From positions 124,001 through 188,000 of the forward strand of contig CAJNOI010000129.1 in assembly GCA_905250115.1 (NCBI GenBank): a stretch of DNA of 64,000 nt, written 5' to 3'. Positions within the stretch are counted from its first letter, which is position 1. Each line of letters opens with the position of its first letter. Both the position numbers and the translations under genes were made by a program. Below are positions 45,590 through 56,532 of this stretch, piece by piece. The notes under the pieces are model-generated. The model was not told where the DNA came from. It searched no databases and was given only the letters and a program-made list of their open reading frames with translations. Source of the DNA: Adineta steineri (lineage: Eukaryota > Rotifera > Eurotatoria > Adinetida > Adinetidae).

Positions 45590-45960
45590 AATTGTTTTTT
45601 TTTTGTATTGTTACACTTTTTTCCCGGAAAAAACTTGTCCATCATCATAATTATATTCTTCTAGTTGGAAGAATTTTTTGTATTCATTTCTGTATTTTCC
45701 TTCTACAAAAGAAAACTTATTTATTCCCATCCACACAGATTCTTTCCGGGAAAAGAAACTTGTCTACCATCATTTCTCCATTCTCATTGGCAATCGTATT
45801 TTTCTTGCTCTCATTCCTATACATTCGCTCCTGAAAAAAACTTATTTATTCTCGTCTTCAGACTCTTTCCCGGAAAAAAGCTGTCGATCATCATTCTTAC
45901 AATCTCAATATTGGAAGGAATATTTTTTACTTTCATTGCTACATTTTCTTTTTCAGGTGA
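45590..45960 (+). repeat. Degenerate tandem repeat, about 124-bp period, three copies
   Basis: The anchor CCCGGAAAAAACTTGTCCAT recurs near 45619, 45746 and 45869 in variant form. Each is followed by ATCAT, a TCTCATTG/TTGGAAG block and an ACATTC-CTCCTGAAAAAA type block. Pyrimidine-rich open frames here are by-products. Confidence 0.6.
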
Positions 45961-46274
45961 AATTATTGTAACCCTTGTGTGACGTGAAGGAAATTATTTC
46001 AGAACTCAGTAGGAAGTAGTAACTGTGATGTTATTTTTTCGTCTTTCGGTAAATAGGTGTACAGACCGAAGGTGACTCGAGTACGTGTCGATTCAGTAGA
46101 GTTTTCAACTAGTCGTGATAGTACGGGTGAGCAAAACAGCCTCAACTTCAAATACCTTGGTGTCAAAATAAAGGAAATAATCTACTTCACCACATTAAGT
46201 ACCTTGCGGAGTTTAGGCTTTAGCGCAAGAAATAGTGTGAAGATAATAATCTATTGACTACATCTCGCAACATA

Positions 46275-46337
46275 CGGGCGTGAGTTATAGCCGTCGACAA
46301 AGAGAAAACACTCAAACTCACTCACCCTCACCCTCAA
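46275..46337. repeat. TGTGGG-family inverted repeat
   Basis: GGGCGTGAGTTATAG on the left; ACTCACTCACCCTCACCCTC on the right. Confidence 0.55.
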
Positions 46338-46891
46338 AAAGTGATAAGGATCATTTACAGATATATCGTGAGAAGTATAGCGAAAATCTCCTTATACCTT
46401 TCAAAAAGCTGTGAGAATCATCCCTAAATATACCCGGAAAATTAAAAGGAACATTCAGAAGTTGTTTATTAATGCTAACTCATTACTATCGGGAATGATG
46501 AAGTCCATTTGGAAACCTTGAATTCTTCTGTTATTTAGCTGAAAACTATTTCTAATTAGTTTCTCATTAATTGATTTTAACTAAGTGGCAACCGAACGAA
46601 CTAGTCCAGAAAAATAATACCTAAACAAGCAAGGTCAGATGCTAGCTCGGCGCCTGTCTTTATTCTTGAAATTATTCATATATAAAAGATAGATAAAATA
46701 TGAACTAACGGACTCCAGTTTGACTGACACCAGTTTTGGGTCACTTCCTACGTCCAAAGTACAGTGGACGTTCGCCAATGGCGGAAGTCCAATTTGCGAA
46801 ATTCCCATCGGCGAAGTTTCGATAACCCCTTTGATTCTTTGTATTTTTAGATTTGATTACAGATCTAATCTAAAATTAAACTAATCAAACA

Positions 46892-49800
46892 ATGATACCA
46901 GATCAACGTGGTAAGTGCATACTTTTATCTCTATAAACTAGTTGCTCTCTTCATAAAATCACTTCTTGGAGAGAAGGAGACTGTCTCGACTAAGATAGTT
47001 TTTGAAAAGGGATGATCAAAATAGTATTTGAAAATTCATTCTTGGAATAGTTCAGTTGACTACTGGAAAAAGTCATCTGTAAAGTAATGAAACTGATGTC
47101 GTTTGAGTTTTCATTGTATTCTTAGTCTGTTTGATAGAAAGACATTTGTTTTTTATGTTAATATTTTCATTATTCATATAGGAAAATCGAAAGAAAAAAA
47201 CCGGAATAGAGTTACTACTGAACTAGAACTCAAGTCAAAAGAAAAAGGTAAAAATTCTATTTATGTTTCCTACATCAAAGACAAAAAATAAACATATATC
47301 TGATCTAGAACACAAGGATGAATGGATGTATGATATGAATGAGTCATATATTTATGATATAGATTCTGAGGATTATAGTGATGAAAGTCCTTCAGAAGAT
47401 TATGATGCATCAAATAAGTACAAAGCAAATCAGAATGATTATTCGACAACAAACAGAAGTCAACATCATGTGGCAGCTCGAAATTATCCAAAAAATATTG
47501 CTGTACAATCATCTGCGGTTCCAAAATTTTCTTCTGAACCACGTGAAACTTTCTTAAAAGAGTAAACCATAAACACATATATATCAAAGCATCTCGAGTG
47601 TGTGTAATCAGTATCGATGAGACTATCAAAAGCAAAGATATGGGTGAAGGAAAGATCTATTCACACTGTAATCCTTGATAGTATTCACTCCACAACATAA
47701 TTAACCGACTAAAAATGTATTAGTTTTCTTTTCTGAAGCTTTGTAGAATATACTCATATGGCATTGAACCACTCTTAAGAGATAGAATGAAGTAAAAGAC
47801 TATAGATCTGCTAATGTATTGAGCTATTGAAGTTTGTTTAAAATGGATAACATTTCTTTCTTTATTTTTCTATTAGATATGTCAATGAACGACGTCTTAA
47901 TAATAGTCAACCACCTATTGAAATTTACAAGTGAGTATTTTCAATCAAAATCAATACCATTTTCTTTATACGTAAAGATATTGTTGAATATCAAAATTCG
48001 CATTTAATTGAATAATTAATATACTTAATAATAATAATTTACTTCTTTTTTTTACAGGATCTTTTCTAATGTTAAGCCAAAAACAGAAGTGATGAGAATT
48101 TTGAAAGGCATTCAGGATCAAGAGGAACATTATCGGCAATCAAAAGATGAACATGGCAATAGAACAACATCGAAAAATCGTGATGCTTTGCCTAGAGAAC
48201 AAATTATTGAACATTTTAAACAAGGTTAGATAAAATATCGAATTGAAGTTTCTTCTAAAATTATCAATCGACTTTTTCTAGTACATTATGCCGATTTTGA
48301 ACAAGAAGATGGAAAGCAAATATTGAACTACTTACGAAAACCAATACTACGAAGATCACTATATGGTGTCTTACTATTCAATTCAGAAAAAAAGGTAAAA
48401 AATGTGAAATGTGAATTGAAAGTTTGGTAACGCTCGCCTGTAAACTAGCTCAGCTCTTTCTCATATAAAGGACATCTCCCCACTATCTATAATCAATATA
48501 AACGCTCGATTTCTATTAGTTCATATGCCTCTCCTTCAAATGAGTTGTTTGAGAAAGTGAAACTCAGATTTGACTTCTTCACATCGAAGGATGGGTGTGA
48601 GTGAGAAGGGAAAATAATAGCCATACTCACATCCCACATTCACCCTCAAATAGTGGCGGACTCCAGCGTTCCAGATCAATCTGATCATACAGTATTTTCT
48701 GACTAATCAGTAAGTGCAGATACACAAGCAAGCAAACAAACTATTTATATTCACTAGACTCGTCTCTGTGAGAAAAAGAATAACAGTAACTATTCCATGT
48801 TTAGCAACTGAACGTCATAAAGTTTACATTGAAAGCTTTGTTCATATATTAGATTTTTCACATGCATAAATAATTGACGAGTACTGAAGTTCGCGAGGCA
48901 GAATCATTTTACTCACAGAAATGATGATATAGAAATTTTTATTTCTATTCTGTTATATAACACTCACATTACAAGATATATCTGTTTAGATCTTAGCCGT
49001 TCAAAATCATAATGGCATTTGGAGTGCTCCTAAAGATCGTCGAAAAATTGATAATAATTTTCAATTGGAACCTATTATTGAAACAGTTTCACGTGCATTT
49101 AATGAACAAATTCGTGCGAAACACGGCATCACCGACGAAATATTTGAGCATTATGATCTCCAAGAAAATCAACATTTAGATTCACAAAACTATATTCAGC
49201 ATCAGTTTGATAGAAGACTAGAAAGTGATTATGCTAAGGTCATCGGACTGTTCATTAGTCACTTCGATGAGCCCATAGTGGAATTCGAATTGCGCGATGC
49301 ATATGAAAACCAAGTAAGTTCATTCGAAAAGTGTATTTTGATTTTTGAACAACACAGCAAAGATACACAAATATTTATATTTACATTTGAGGCTTGTCAA
49401 TGGCTCGCAATAGACGACATTGTTAATCATACAGCCGACGATGAATTCGACATGTATTTTACTCTTCGACCATTTATAGAGTATGTTGAACATCCATTTC
49501 AGTGATCTTCGAAAAAACATTTTTTTCTAGGGACATTCGACGTCGTATGGAGTTTGACAACACAAATCGCAACGATCATTATCAACAAGGGCCGCCAGAA
49601 AACGAAGAATTAATTGAAGGATATCCGAACAATGCAGCCGCTCCTATAAACCAGCCAAATATAAATTTAGGTAAATTATTTTGTCAATCATTTGATGATC
49701 GTTTTATAGTACATTACTTGATATATTTTTTTGCAAATATCTTTCAACATTGCGTCTGCGTTGATATTGCTTTCGGTGGCTTCAACAAAAACTTGTTATG

Positions 49801-51473
49801 TGCATTAGAATCAGTGAGAAAGCATTTCATACAAACAAATTTTGATCAAACAGACTAACCAAATACAAACGAGAATTCTTTAACGATTTCTTTATTCATT
49901 GAGCAGAACTTGGAACAGTGGAAAGAGATTTTTTTATAGATTCTGAGTAGTTCGAAATAAATCAATTTTGAGACTTTATCATATATTTTAGCTCAATCAG
50001 CTAATCAACCACCAAGAGATAAGAATACTTTACCAATTAATGATGAAGTTTTCAATCGTTCTCAACAGCCTGTTGCATTTGACGATTATCACAGTCAAGC
50101 TTCGAACAAAAGTTCCTTGACTGAACTATCCAATAAATATGAACCGAAAGTTCTCGCTTCGTTTAATCATGAATTTCCGCATCCAACAGATCATACAGAT
50201 ATTGAAGGACATGAGCGTTCTGTTTTAAGCGTATGTCAAATTCCTTATTACCAAGAGCCGAATCTTAACTCTGTGTTTCCACCGGAAATACGCAATACAA
50301 TAGATCCTCCACCCGAATTACGTAATACGACCGGTCCACCACCAAAACCAGCTTCACTCCTTCCTTTACTTATCACTGCTCATCGCAACAATGTCGATAT
50401 TCGTAAATACAACATTGTCAGCGAAAGAAATTCATTTCGAAAGATTGCCATGAATAAAGAAAATTATGTAATTAGTGTCAAGCGATTTGGTACAACACTG
50501 TTCCTCAGACGTCATGATAATCAACATCGTAACGTAGATGATGTAGGGCATCGATTCGAACGAATGTGTAAACCTGATTATAATCTCGATGCTAGTTACA
50601 ATCTATTAGTCGAAGGAAACATTGGTACTTTAAAAACACTAATCATAGCTGAAACTGATGCAGTCCGTCGATGGCGTCGACGGGGGCGATTGATTAATGA
50701 AGCGATTGAACTCAAAAGTCGAGGGGGCAGGACTAATATTTACGATCGACGCGACACTTGGCTACAGACATTTCTTGGTAAGTCTACCAGACTAAGTAAA
50801 GAAAATTCATTACACATATTATATATTTATGAAAATGTATGCAAATTTATTTGTATATATGTATCGGATTTTCATACTCTAGTAAAAAGAATTCAGCAAA
50901 CTGAAAAATATTACAGCATCTAACAAGTTTTTGTTAGTATTTCAAGACATAATAAACAGATTAAAATGTTTTAGATGACTAAACTCATTTTTCAAAGATA
51001 TCTCATCGGAGTATAGACTAGCGTCTTTCAAAAAAAAATTGATCGATGATTTCGTACACTCCTCATAACATGATGTCTGCTCGATAAAGCTTTTGTATGA
51101 GAAATTCTTATGATAATTCTTCTAGAATCAATATAATAGTTGTCGTTTAGAAAATATGATTTATTAAGATCTTTCTTTTATTCTAGGTGGCGCAACTACG
51201 GTGATAGTTGGTCAGCGTACATTTGATGAACCACCACTATTCGTAGATATCCGCGAATATGTTGCTCCGAGTCTTATTGATCGTGAAGCCAAAAATGAAA
51301 TTTTGAGATTTCTTTATCAAGTGCTACGTTTTCTTCTGGAGAAGGTCGAACAAGGTGGAACTTATTTGTTTTCTCGGCGTCATGATCATCGTGTTGGAAG
51401 GCATGGTTTATATCTTTATAGAGTGGCTGACGAAGATGAACACGAGTTTACATTTATTACAACGTATCCTTGA
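46892..51473 (+). CDS. Fusion of degenerate Dcp2-like Nudix region and DXO/RAI1-type decapping nuclease
   Basis: Ten exons are inferred: 46892-46910, 47182-47247, 47309-47561, 47877-47930, 48058-48224, 48282-48394, 48990-49480, 49531-49670, 49992-50777 and 51187-51473. All are GT-AG, every phase closes, and the total is 2,376 nt (791 residues). Residues 1-110 are acidic and disordered. Residues about 175-390 resemble Dcp2: a helical part, RRSLYGVLLFNSEKKILAVQ, GIWSAPKD, a Nudix-box position reading VSRAFNEQ where RExxEE is expected, WLAIDDI, and DMYFTLRPFIE. Residues about 520-791 match DXO/RAI1: GHRFE (620-624), AETD (E655, D657), IELK (E674, K676) and WLQTFLGG. So the DXO acidic residues are kept while the Nudix catalytic residues are largely lost. 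Probably acts in mRNA 5' cap quality control or decapping. There is no signal peptide. Domain calls are by eye. Confidence 0.72.
48589..48650. repeat. TGTGGG-family inverted repeat inside intron 6 of the decapping fusion
   Basis: GGATGGGTGTGAGTGAGAAG is opposed by ACTCACATCCCACATTCACC followed by CTC. Confidence 0.65.
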
Positions 51474-51527
51474 TCAACTAGCCGGCTGCGACTGAAGATG
51501 AGAGTAGTATCATCACCCTGAACTTGC

Positions 51528-51549
51528 ATCCTCACCCACACCCACCCTT
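51528..51549 (-). repeat. Solo TGTGGG-type arm
   Basis: ATCCTCACCCACACCCACCC, the reverse-complement arm, with no clear partner. Confidence 0.5.
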
Positions 51550-51812
51550 AGTTTTCATGAAAATCAATTTTTTCTTTTCTCAAACTTTTGAAAATCCAAA
51601 ATAAAACGATTTTCAACACTCAATTCAACAGTCTCAATAAAAATTAACAAAATCTACTTTCTTCAAATGTTATTTTGAAGTTTCTCTTCGTCAATAAAAA
51701 GTCTTTTCAGAAAAGAAAAGAATTGTAGAATCATGAAGAAACATTTTGAAGAGAGACGTATTTTAAAGACAGTCTGAATCTTTTAGTTGAAGATGATTAT
51801 TGAATAAAAAGA

Positions 51813-51862
51813 GTTGGATGTGAGTGTGAGTTAAGAGTACAAATACCGACACCCACATCCAA
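51813..51862. repeat. TGTGGG-family short inverted repeat
   Basis: TTGGATGTGAGTGTGAG is opposed by CCGACACCCACATCCAA. Both arms carry the same variant GGATGTG/CACATCC, suggesting the arms co-vary. Confidence 0.75.
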
Positions 51863-52119
51863 GATCAAACCACGAAAACCTTCAAAATAGAACAATCACC
51901 TTAGAATCCATTACGCACACGAACAATGTCATCAATCACACAAACAAGAGTAACATCGGCTATAGAATGAAACATGTCGACAAACCCTAGTCATATACAC
52001 ACGATTGATCATAAACAATTGTAATGCTAAAAACTTAACACAAGAATTATTACATTTTTTGAAAGCAAAAAAAACAAAAGTCGAAATGGGTGTGGGTATG
52101 AATAAAATACAATACCATC

Positions 52120-52198
52120 TTGAGGGTGTGGGTGAAGGTAAGAGTGTCTACCCTTTCTTTTTTAGACTTAAACTCGCACTCACACTCACATTCTCAAG
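52120..52198. repeat. TGTGGG-family inverted repeat
   Basis: TTGAGGGTGTGGGTGAAGG with AGAGTG is opposed by CTCGCACTCACACTCACATT and CTCAA. Confidence 0.7.
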
Positions 52199-52728
52199 AT
52201 GAATCATATTTTATCACGAAATAGAAGTATTGTGAAGTTTTATTGCATTAATAATAACCGAACAACATCATGATTTGCGCACTTTCGTTTCTTTTTACGA
52301 AGAAAAAATATCATGCGTTATTAATGAATGCATGGAGCTATGAAAAAAAATGCTTATTAATAAAGGCCAAATAGAATTAGCATGAAGGTAAGAAAAAAAA
52401 ATTATGAAAGGAAGAGATTCGAATAATATTATGATACTGTTCGAATTTATATATTTGCATTGGATTTTAACGGTAATGTATCATATATTATGTTTTGAGT
52501 TGGTGACAACTACACTAGTTAGCAACATTTTTTTATACTATTCATTTTCAAATTTTTGTTTTACTTGTACAATTATGCATAAAATGTAAGAGAAATTAAT
52601 TCTTTGAACATTCACTTTTCTATTATAATATTTTCTATAAAAAAATATATTTTTTAAAGTAATCCGAGTAATACGTTTTATTTGTTGTAAGATCATATCT
52701 GTTTTGGGCATCTGTTTTGAAGTATACA

Positions 52729-52915
52729 CAAGGGGGAAAAAGCGAGACTTCATCTACTTCAAAATGTTTTTGAAGTACAGTGAAGTACTGGTGAAGTAGA
52801 GTGAAGTACAATGAAGTACGAGTGAAGTAGAATGAAGTACTGGTGAAGTGCCGATGAAGTACAAGTGAAGTACTAGTGAAGTACGCACTCCTGAAGTCTC
52901 GCTTTTTCCCCCTTG
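52729..52915. mobile_element. 187-bp hAT-type MITE with perfect 8-bp target duplication
   Basis: The element starts CAAGGGGGAAAAAGCGAGAC and ends with the exact inverse, giving perfect 24-bp terminal inverted repeats. The octamer AGTATACA flanks both sides (52721-52728 and 52916-52923). The interior is a minisatellite of 10-11-bp GAAGTA(C/G)-type units, about ten copies. It has no coding capacity. The intact ends and duplications imply a recent insertion. Confidence 0.9.
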
Positions 52916-52923
52916 AGTATACA

Positions 52924-53689
52924 TCACTAACGCGTTCGTAAAAATAGGTGGTATCACAATTGCAGTTATCGTGAAGGCTCAATTTTTCATTGAAATATAA
53001 AACTTATCGTCAACTTCTGTTTTCTTATGTATGAAAGAATACTAATTGTAGTTTCGACATCGGTGACATTAACAAGAATAAATTCTTCAAAGAAACTCGA
53101 TTTTTTGTGTCCTTTGACGAAATCACCACTATTGCCTATGAGATATGTCTCCGTCAAATTAGAAATAGATGTCGTTCAAGATAGAATACACTGAAGTATC
53201 CGATATTTTTAGTTTTAGATAATAAATGTCGACATATCTAGTTCTTATAATCTTTCTTATCGGTCTAAGTGGTACATCTGCTGCTGCTATCTGCGGTTGA
53301 CATCGACAAGTATGTAATTGTATCATAGAATCATATGTATAAACACTTCTAAAAAAATAATTAGATGTTGTTTAAAATCTTTTCCTTAATAATTCGATTC
53401 TATCGAAGCCATAACTATGAGAATTTATCTATTCATGTATGAATCATTATATTTTTATTTGGCGTCGTCATCATTATATTATCAACTTTGACTGATCACT
53501 TTGTTGGTAGGTAGTCAATGTGAATATGGAAAAATGTTTTGGAGTCGGTCGGTATTACATTCATCTTATACCTACACTCGTACTCAAACAAAGATTACAC
53601 AATGGAATGATACATTATTACACTCTCAATGCATAGTTATGTAACTTTATGTTTCACTTACTTTTTAGTTCTAGATTATTTGAATATCT
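52924..53689. other. Intergenic
   Basis: AT-rich region upstream of the glycan cluster. It holds the orphan signal-peptide frame at 53226-53300 and a weak TGTGGG-type pair around 53535-53590. Confidence 0.4.
53226..53300 (+). pseudogene. Orphan signal-peptide exon ending in TGA
   Basis: ATG at 53226 encodes MSTYLVLIIFLIGLSGTSAA followed by AICG and TGA. It is a textbook signal peptide preceded by TTTTAG. Nine bases after the TGA lies a GTATGT donor (CGACAA/GTATGT), as if the exon once continued. No downstream exon is found. It is most likely a decayed secreted-protein gene. Confidence 0.4.
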
Positions 53690-55138
53690 ATGGGGCTTCT
53701 ATCACTCAAGATTCACATGTCATTTGTTCTATTTATTTTAATTCTATTTATTTCATTAACTGTTTACATATACACAAACTATCAATTCGTAACGACTACT
53801 TTAAATACTCATACCTCATATTCTTCTCAGTTTAGTAGCATTTCTCGTCTAACAGATGGTTGGAAACCTGTGGGACATACTATTGATGAACAAAATTTAC
53901 TTCATGATATGTCTATTGTCGTTGCTGCATGGTCTGAATATGCTGAAGATAATATACCTAAAGTACCATCTTTATCAGCCGATGGCCATTTGCTTGTGTT
54001 AAGTGCCGCGGCAAGTCGTATACGATATGGAGTAAGTCTAACTTTTATTACAGTTTATCCAACCGATATGAAAACTGTTTTACCAAAAACCATATCATCT
54101 CATCCACTCTCGTCAAATCAACAGAGCCTCTGGTGTATATTTAGTGATGGGTCAGTAACACCTGTCTATACTTATGATTCCAAATATGGCAGTGAACGAG
54201 TATCTCTTTTGGATTGTCCACTTAGTCCATTTGCTAATGATCAGCTATGGAAACTGAATCAAACAATACGAGTCTATCTTGCATCAACAACAGCAAAAGG
54301 TAGAAAAATACCTATACTAAAAGCATTTGTAAAAGTTCCACTAGTTTCTATCATTTCATCAAATTCTAGTCAAGAATCTTTTACATTATGTACTTCACCT
54401 TTACATAACAAAGGTAAATATTTAGTTCAATGGATAGAGTTTCATCGACTAGTTGGATTTCGTAAATTCATCATATATAATACAACTGATACTGATGATT
54501 ATCTCTCAACTATTATTAATATCTATACTCAAAAATATCCTGGTCTTGTTGATGTTGTACAATGGAATTTCTCTACTCTTGGCCTTGTTGATGTTTTACC
54601 AACACGATATTTTCAAACAGAAGCATTACACGATTGTCTAATTCGTTATGGTGATCAATCAGAATGGTTAGGTATGCTTGATCTTGATGAATATATTGTA
54701 CCACTACCTCCATATGAAACTATTGTTGATTATGTTCATGCAAATTTTGGTCGAAGAATTATAGGATCAATTAATCTATGGAGTCAGTTCTTTTGCAATA
54801 AAAACGCTAGTGCATATACTCCAGTAGAGAAAGACACAAATCGTTTAACTATTGAACGATTTAGTTTTCGTGCACGTAATCGACACAAACGTGGACGTGA
54901 AAAGTATTTGTATCGACCACGTTTTGTTCAATATTTATCAATTCATCATCAAATAGTTGGACTTTCGAAACAACATCCATCAGAAAAACACATAACACTT
55001 GCTCATTATGTATCGATGAGTCGTCTACGTACTATGCCAGGATGTGGTTTTAACGAAACTGTTGAAGATACTAGTATTCGTAATCGATTCGCTAATAGAG
55101 TAAAAACGTCAATAGCAACTTTGATGAATAAGCATTGA
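53690..55138 (+). CDS. GT92-family (DUF23) glycosyltransferase, type II membrane
   Basis: This is a single exon of 482 residues. Residues about 9-30 form a signal anchor, followed by a Ser/Thr-rich stem. The catalytic part starts near residue 233 with CTSPLHNKGKYLVQWIEFHR, the typical GT92 opening (C-x-x-x-L-x-N-K...W-I-E-F-H-x-x-x-G-x-x-x-F-I-I-Y). At about residue 329 comes LDLDEYIVP, the family's DxD-like motif. A C-terminal HH/HY block (LAHYVSMSR) also fits. GT92 enzymes add galactose to fucose on N-glycan cores in nematodes; the acceptor here is unknown. Expected location: Golgi lumen. It is the first of five co-oriented intronless sugar-enzyme genes. The first ATG is used; Met-10 is an alternative. 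CTTTTTAG lies about 20 nt upstream. Confidence 0.82.
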   Translation: MGLLSLKIHMSFVLFILILFISLTVYIYTNYQFVTTTLNTHTSYSSQFSSISRLTDGWKPVGHTIDEQNLLHDMSIVVAAWSEYAEDNIPKVPSLSADGHLLVLSAAASRIRYGVSLTFITVYPTDMKTVLPKTISSHPLSSNQQSLWCIFSDGSVTPVYTYDSKYGSERVSLLDCPLSPFANDQLWKLNQTIRVYLASTTAKGRKIPILKAFVKVPLVSIISSNSSQESFTLCTSPLHNKGKYLVQWIEFHRLVGFRKFIIYNTTDTDDYLSTIINIYTQKYPGLVDVVQWNFSTLGLVDVLPTRYFQTEALHDCLIRYGDQSEWLGMLDLDEYIVPLPPYETIVDYVHANFGRRIIGSINLWSQFFCNKNASAYTPVEKDTNRLTIERFSFRARNRHKRGREKYLYRPRFVQYLSIHHQIVGLSKQHPSEKHITLAHYVSMSRLRTMPGCGFNETVEDTSIRNRFANRVKTSIATLMNKH

Positions 55139-55550
55139 AATCGAACAATTCCATAAAAATATCTTAACATTTTTTATCATTGAATATAGATTATTTCGTA
55201 CTATTATATTTCACGAAAGAAATCACAAACAAGATTATGGTAATATGTTAATGTTATCTATATTCGAGTAACATCAAAATTAAAGTTTGTTCAGAGCATA
55301 AGTTATCGTAGTGAGAGTAGATCTTTATATCTTGTTTAGTTTCTTTAATTAATATTAAAATTGAATAAATAAATTAGATTTTGAAATATATTACTTTGTA
55401 AAATGCTTAATAATAATTTAAAAACAAATCTATCAGTCATAGGTTCACATTATAAAAAATGACTTCAATAATGATGTCGTTGATCTGCTATTATTAGATT
55501 TTATTGTTTGTTTTTAGATTATTTTATTCAAATATTTCTCACGATAGAAA
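55139..55550. other. Intercistronic region
   Basis: 412 nt, AT-rich. A GTTTTTAG acceptor-like site lies about 32 nt before the ATG of the GT11 gene; otherwise nothing. Confidence 0.4.
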
Positions 55551-56498
55551 ATGTATAGAAATCAAACTTTAAAACTAACAAGTTTGATCGTTATTATGAT
55601 TATGCTATTCTATCTATTAAACATTCATTTAAAATCACTATATATTTTACAATTATGGAAAAATAAGACTATATTTAATGATACTAAACAATGTCGTATT
55701 ATTTTACGTGAACGTAGTGGTCGACTTGGAAATCGTTTATTTATGTTTGCATCAGCTTATGGTTTATCACTGAAATATTCATGTCAGTTATACATAGATC
55801 GAAATATTATTGATGAACTACAACAAACATTCAAGATTAATTTGACAAATTTGTTGTCGAAATCACAATTAAATAATTTTACTTCAATTACAAAAATACA
55901 GAATCATTGTTTATATATTTCTAATCTTTTACATGCAAACAACAGTTATTCGATTGAATTATCAGGATTTTGGCAAGTACATAAATATTTTCTCGATCAT
56001 ATGGAACAAATAAGAGAGCAACTACGTTTTAAACAATCAATTTTAGATCGAGTGAAGAATTTTCTCGAGAAAAATATCAATAAAAATGTTTCTACTTCAG
56101 TAGGCATACATATTCGACGAGGAGATTTTCTACGTGTTCGACGTGTTTCGTCAAACAAATATATATTCAATGCAATGTCTTATTTTGAAATAAAATATCA
56201 TTCAGTTATATTTGTTATAGTATCCGATGATAAAGAATATTGTCGAAAAACATTTGGTGAGAAAAAGAATGTATTAGTGACACCTGATTCGTTTAGTGCT
56301 GCTGATGATTTAGCTACATTGACTCTATGTAAACATACTATTCTTACTGCAGGAACATTTGGATGGTGGGGAGCTTTTCTTTCACAGAATAGATTAAGTG
56401 ATGTATTAACGGATTCAAAATCAGATCATACTCCTCTTGATGCTAATTGTCGACAAGATGATTATTTTCCATCATGGTTTAAATTTTTAAACAATTGA
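55551..56498 (+). CDS. GT11-family fucosyltransferase-like, type II membrane
   Basis: This is a single exon of 315 residues. Residues about 10-30 form a signal anchor. The catalytic domain begins at about residue 48: SGRLGNRLFMFASAYGLSLK is the GT11 start motif (G-R-L-G-N-x-L/M-F). At about residue 185 is IHIRRGDF, the GDP-fucose-binding HxRRxD motif, and near 265 TAGTFGWWGAFLS, the S/T-x-F-G-W-W-x-A-x-L motif. This is the alpha-1,2-fucosyltransferase family, found in bacteria and animals. Length is normal. The stop is only 34 nt before the next ATG. Confidence 0.87.
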   Translation: MYRNQTLKLTSLIVIMIMLFYLLNIHLKSLYILQLWKNKTIFNDTKQCRIILRERSGRLGNRLFMFASAYGLSLKYSCQLYIDRNIIDELQQTFKINLTNLLSKSQLNNFTSITKIQNHCLYISNLLHANNSYSIELSGFWQVHKYFLDHMEQIREQLRFKQSILDRVKNFLEKNINKNVSTSVGIHIRRGDFLRVRRVSSNKYIFNAMSYFEIKYHSVIFVIVSDDKEYCRKTFGEKKNVLVTPDSFSAADDLATLTLCKHTILTAGTFGWWGAFLSQNRLSDVLTDSKSDHTPLDANCRQDDYFPSWFKFLNN

Positions 56499-56520
56499 AA
56501 TTAAATATATTTGAATGTAT

Positions 56521-56532
56521 TGTCTTTTCTAG
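56521..56532 (+). promoter_or_regulatory. Putative spliced-leader acceptor between GT11 and HtrL-like genes
   Basis: TGTCTTTTCTAG abuts the ATG at 56533 and lies within a 34-nt intercistronic gap. Two genes this close, on one strand, with a splice-acceptor consensus touching the second start codon, fit operon processing by trans-splicing, a mechanism known in rotifers. Confidence 0.55.

Larger units (their letters stand above)
44699..46891. other. 2.2 kb intergenic region
   Basis: Contains a solo TGTGGG arm (45074-45093), two inverted repeats (45489-45557 and 46275-46337) and a three-copy degenerate tandem repeat (about 45590-45960). A possible solo transposon end CAGTGGACGTTCGC lies at about 46761. 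No gene is supported. Confidence 0.4.
51474..52728. other. Intergenic with several TGTGGG repeats
   Basis: Inverted repeats at 51813-51862 and 52120-52198, a solo arm at 51528-51549 and a partial TGGGTGTGGGTATG at about 52087. No gene is seen. Confidence 0.45.

Noticed and set aside
45526-45982. Three overlapping plus-strand frames of about 100 residues
   Set aside because: They fall on the degenerate tandem repeat, in different frames, with Phe/Ser-rich low-complexity products.
46760-46830. CAGTGGACGTTCGC as the end of a pogo/Tigger-type transposon
   Set aside because: Only one end is visible and no partner or transposase was found, so it is only noted in the intergenic entry.
49671-49858. 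Unspliced continuation of exon 8 in the decapping fusion gene (residues after NINLG)
   Set aside because: A GTAAAT donor at 49671 and the in-phase acceptor at 49991 keep the reading frame into the DXO domain; the unspliced reading ends without it.
53298-53300. TGA after ICG as a selenocysteine codon
   Set aside because: No downstream coding continuation or recognisable SECIS-like structure; decay is simpler.
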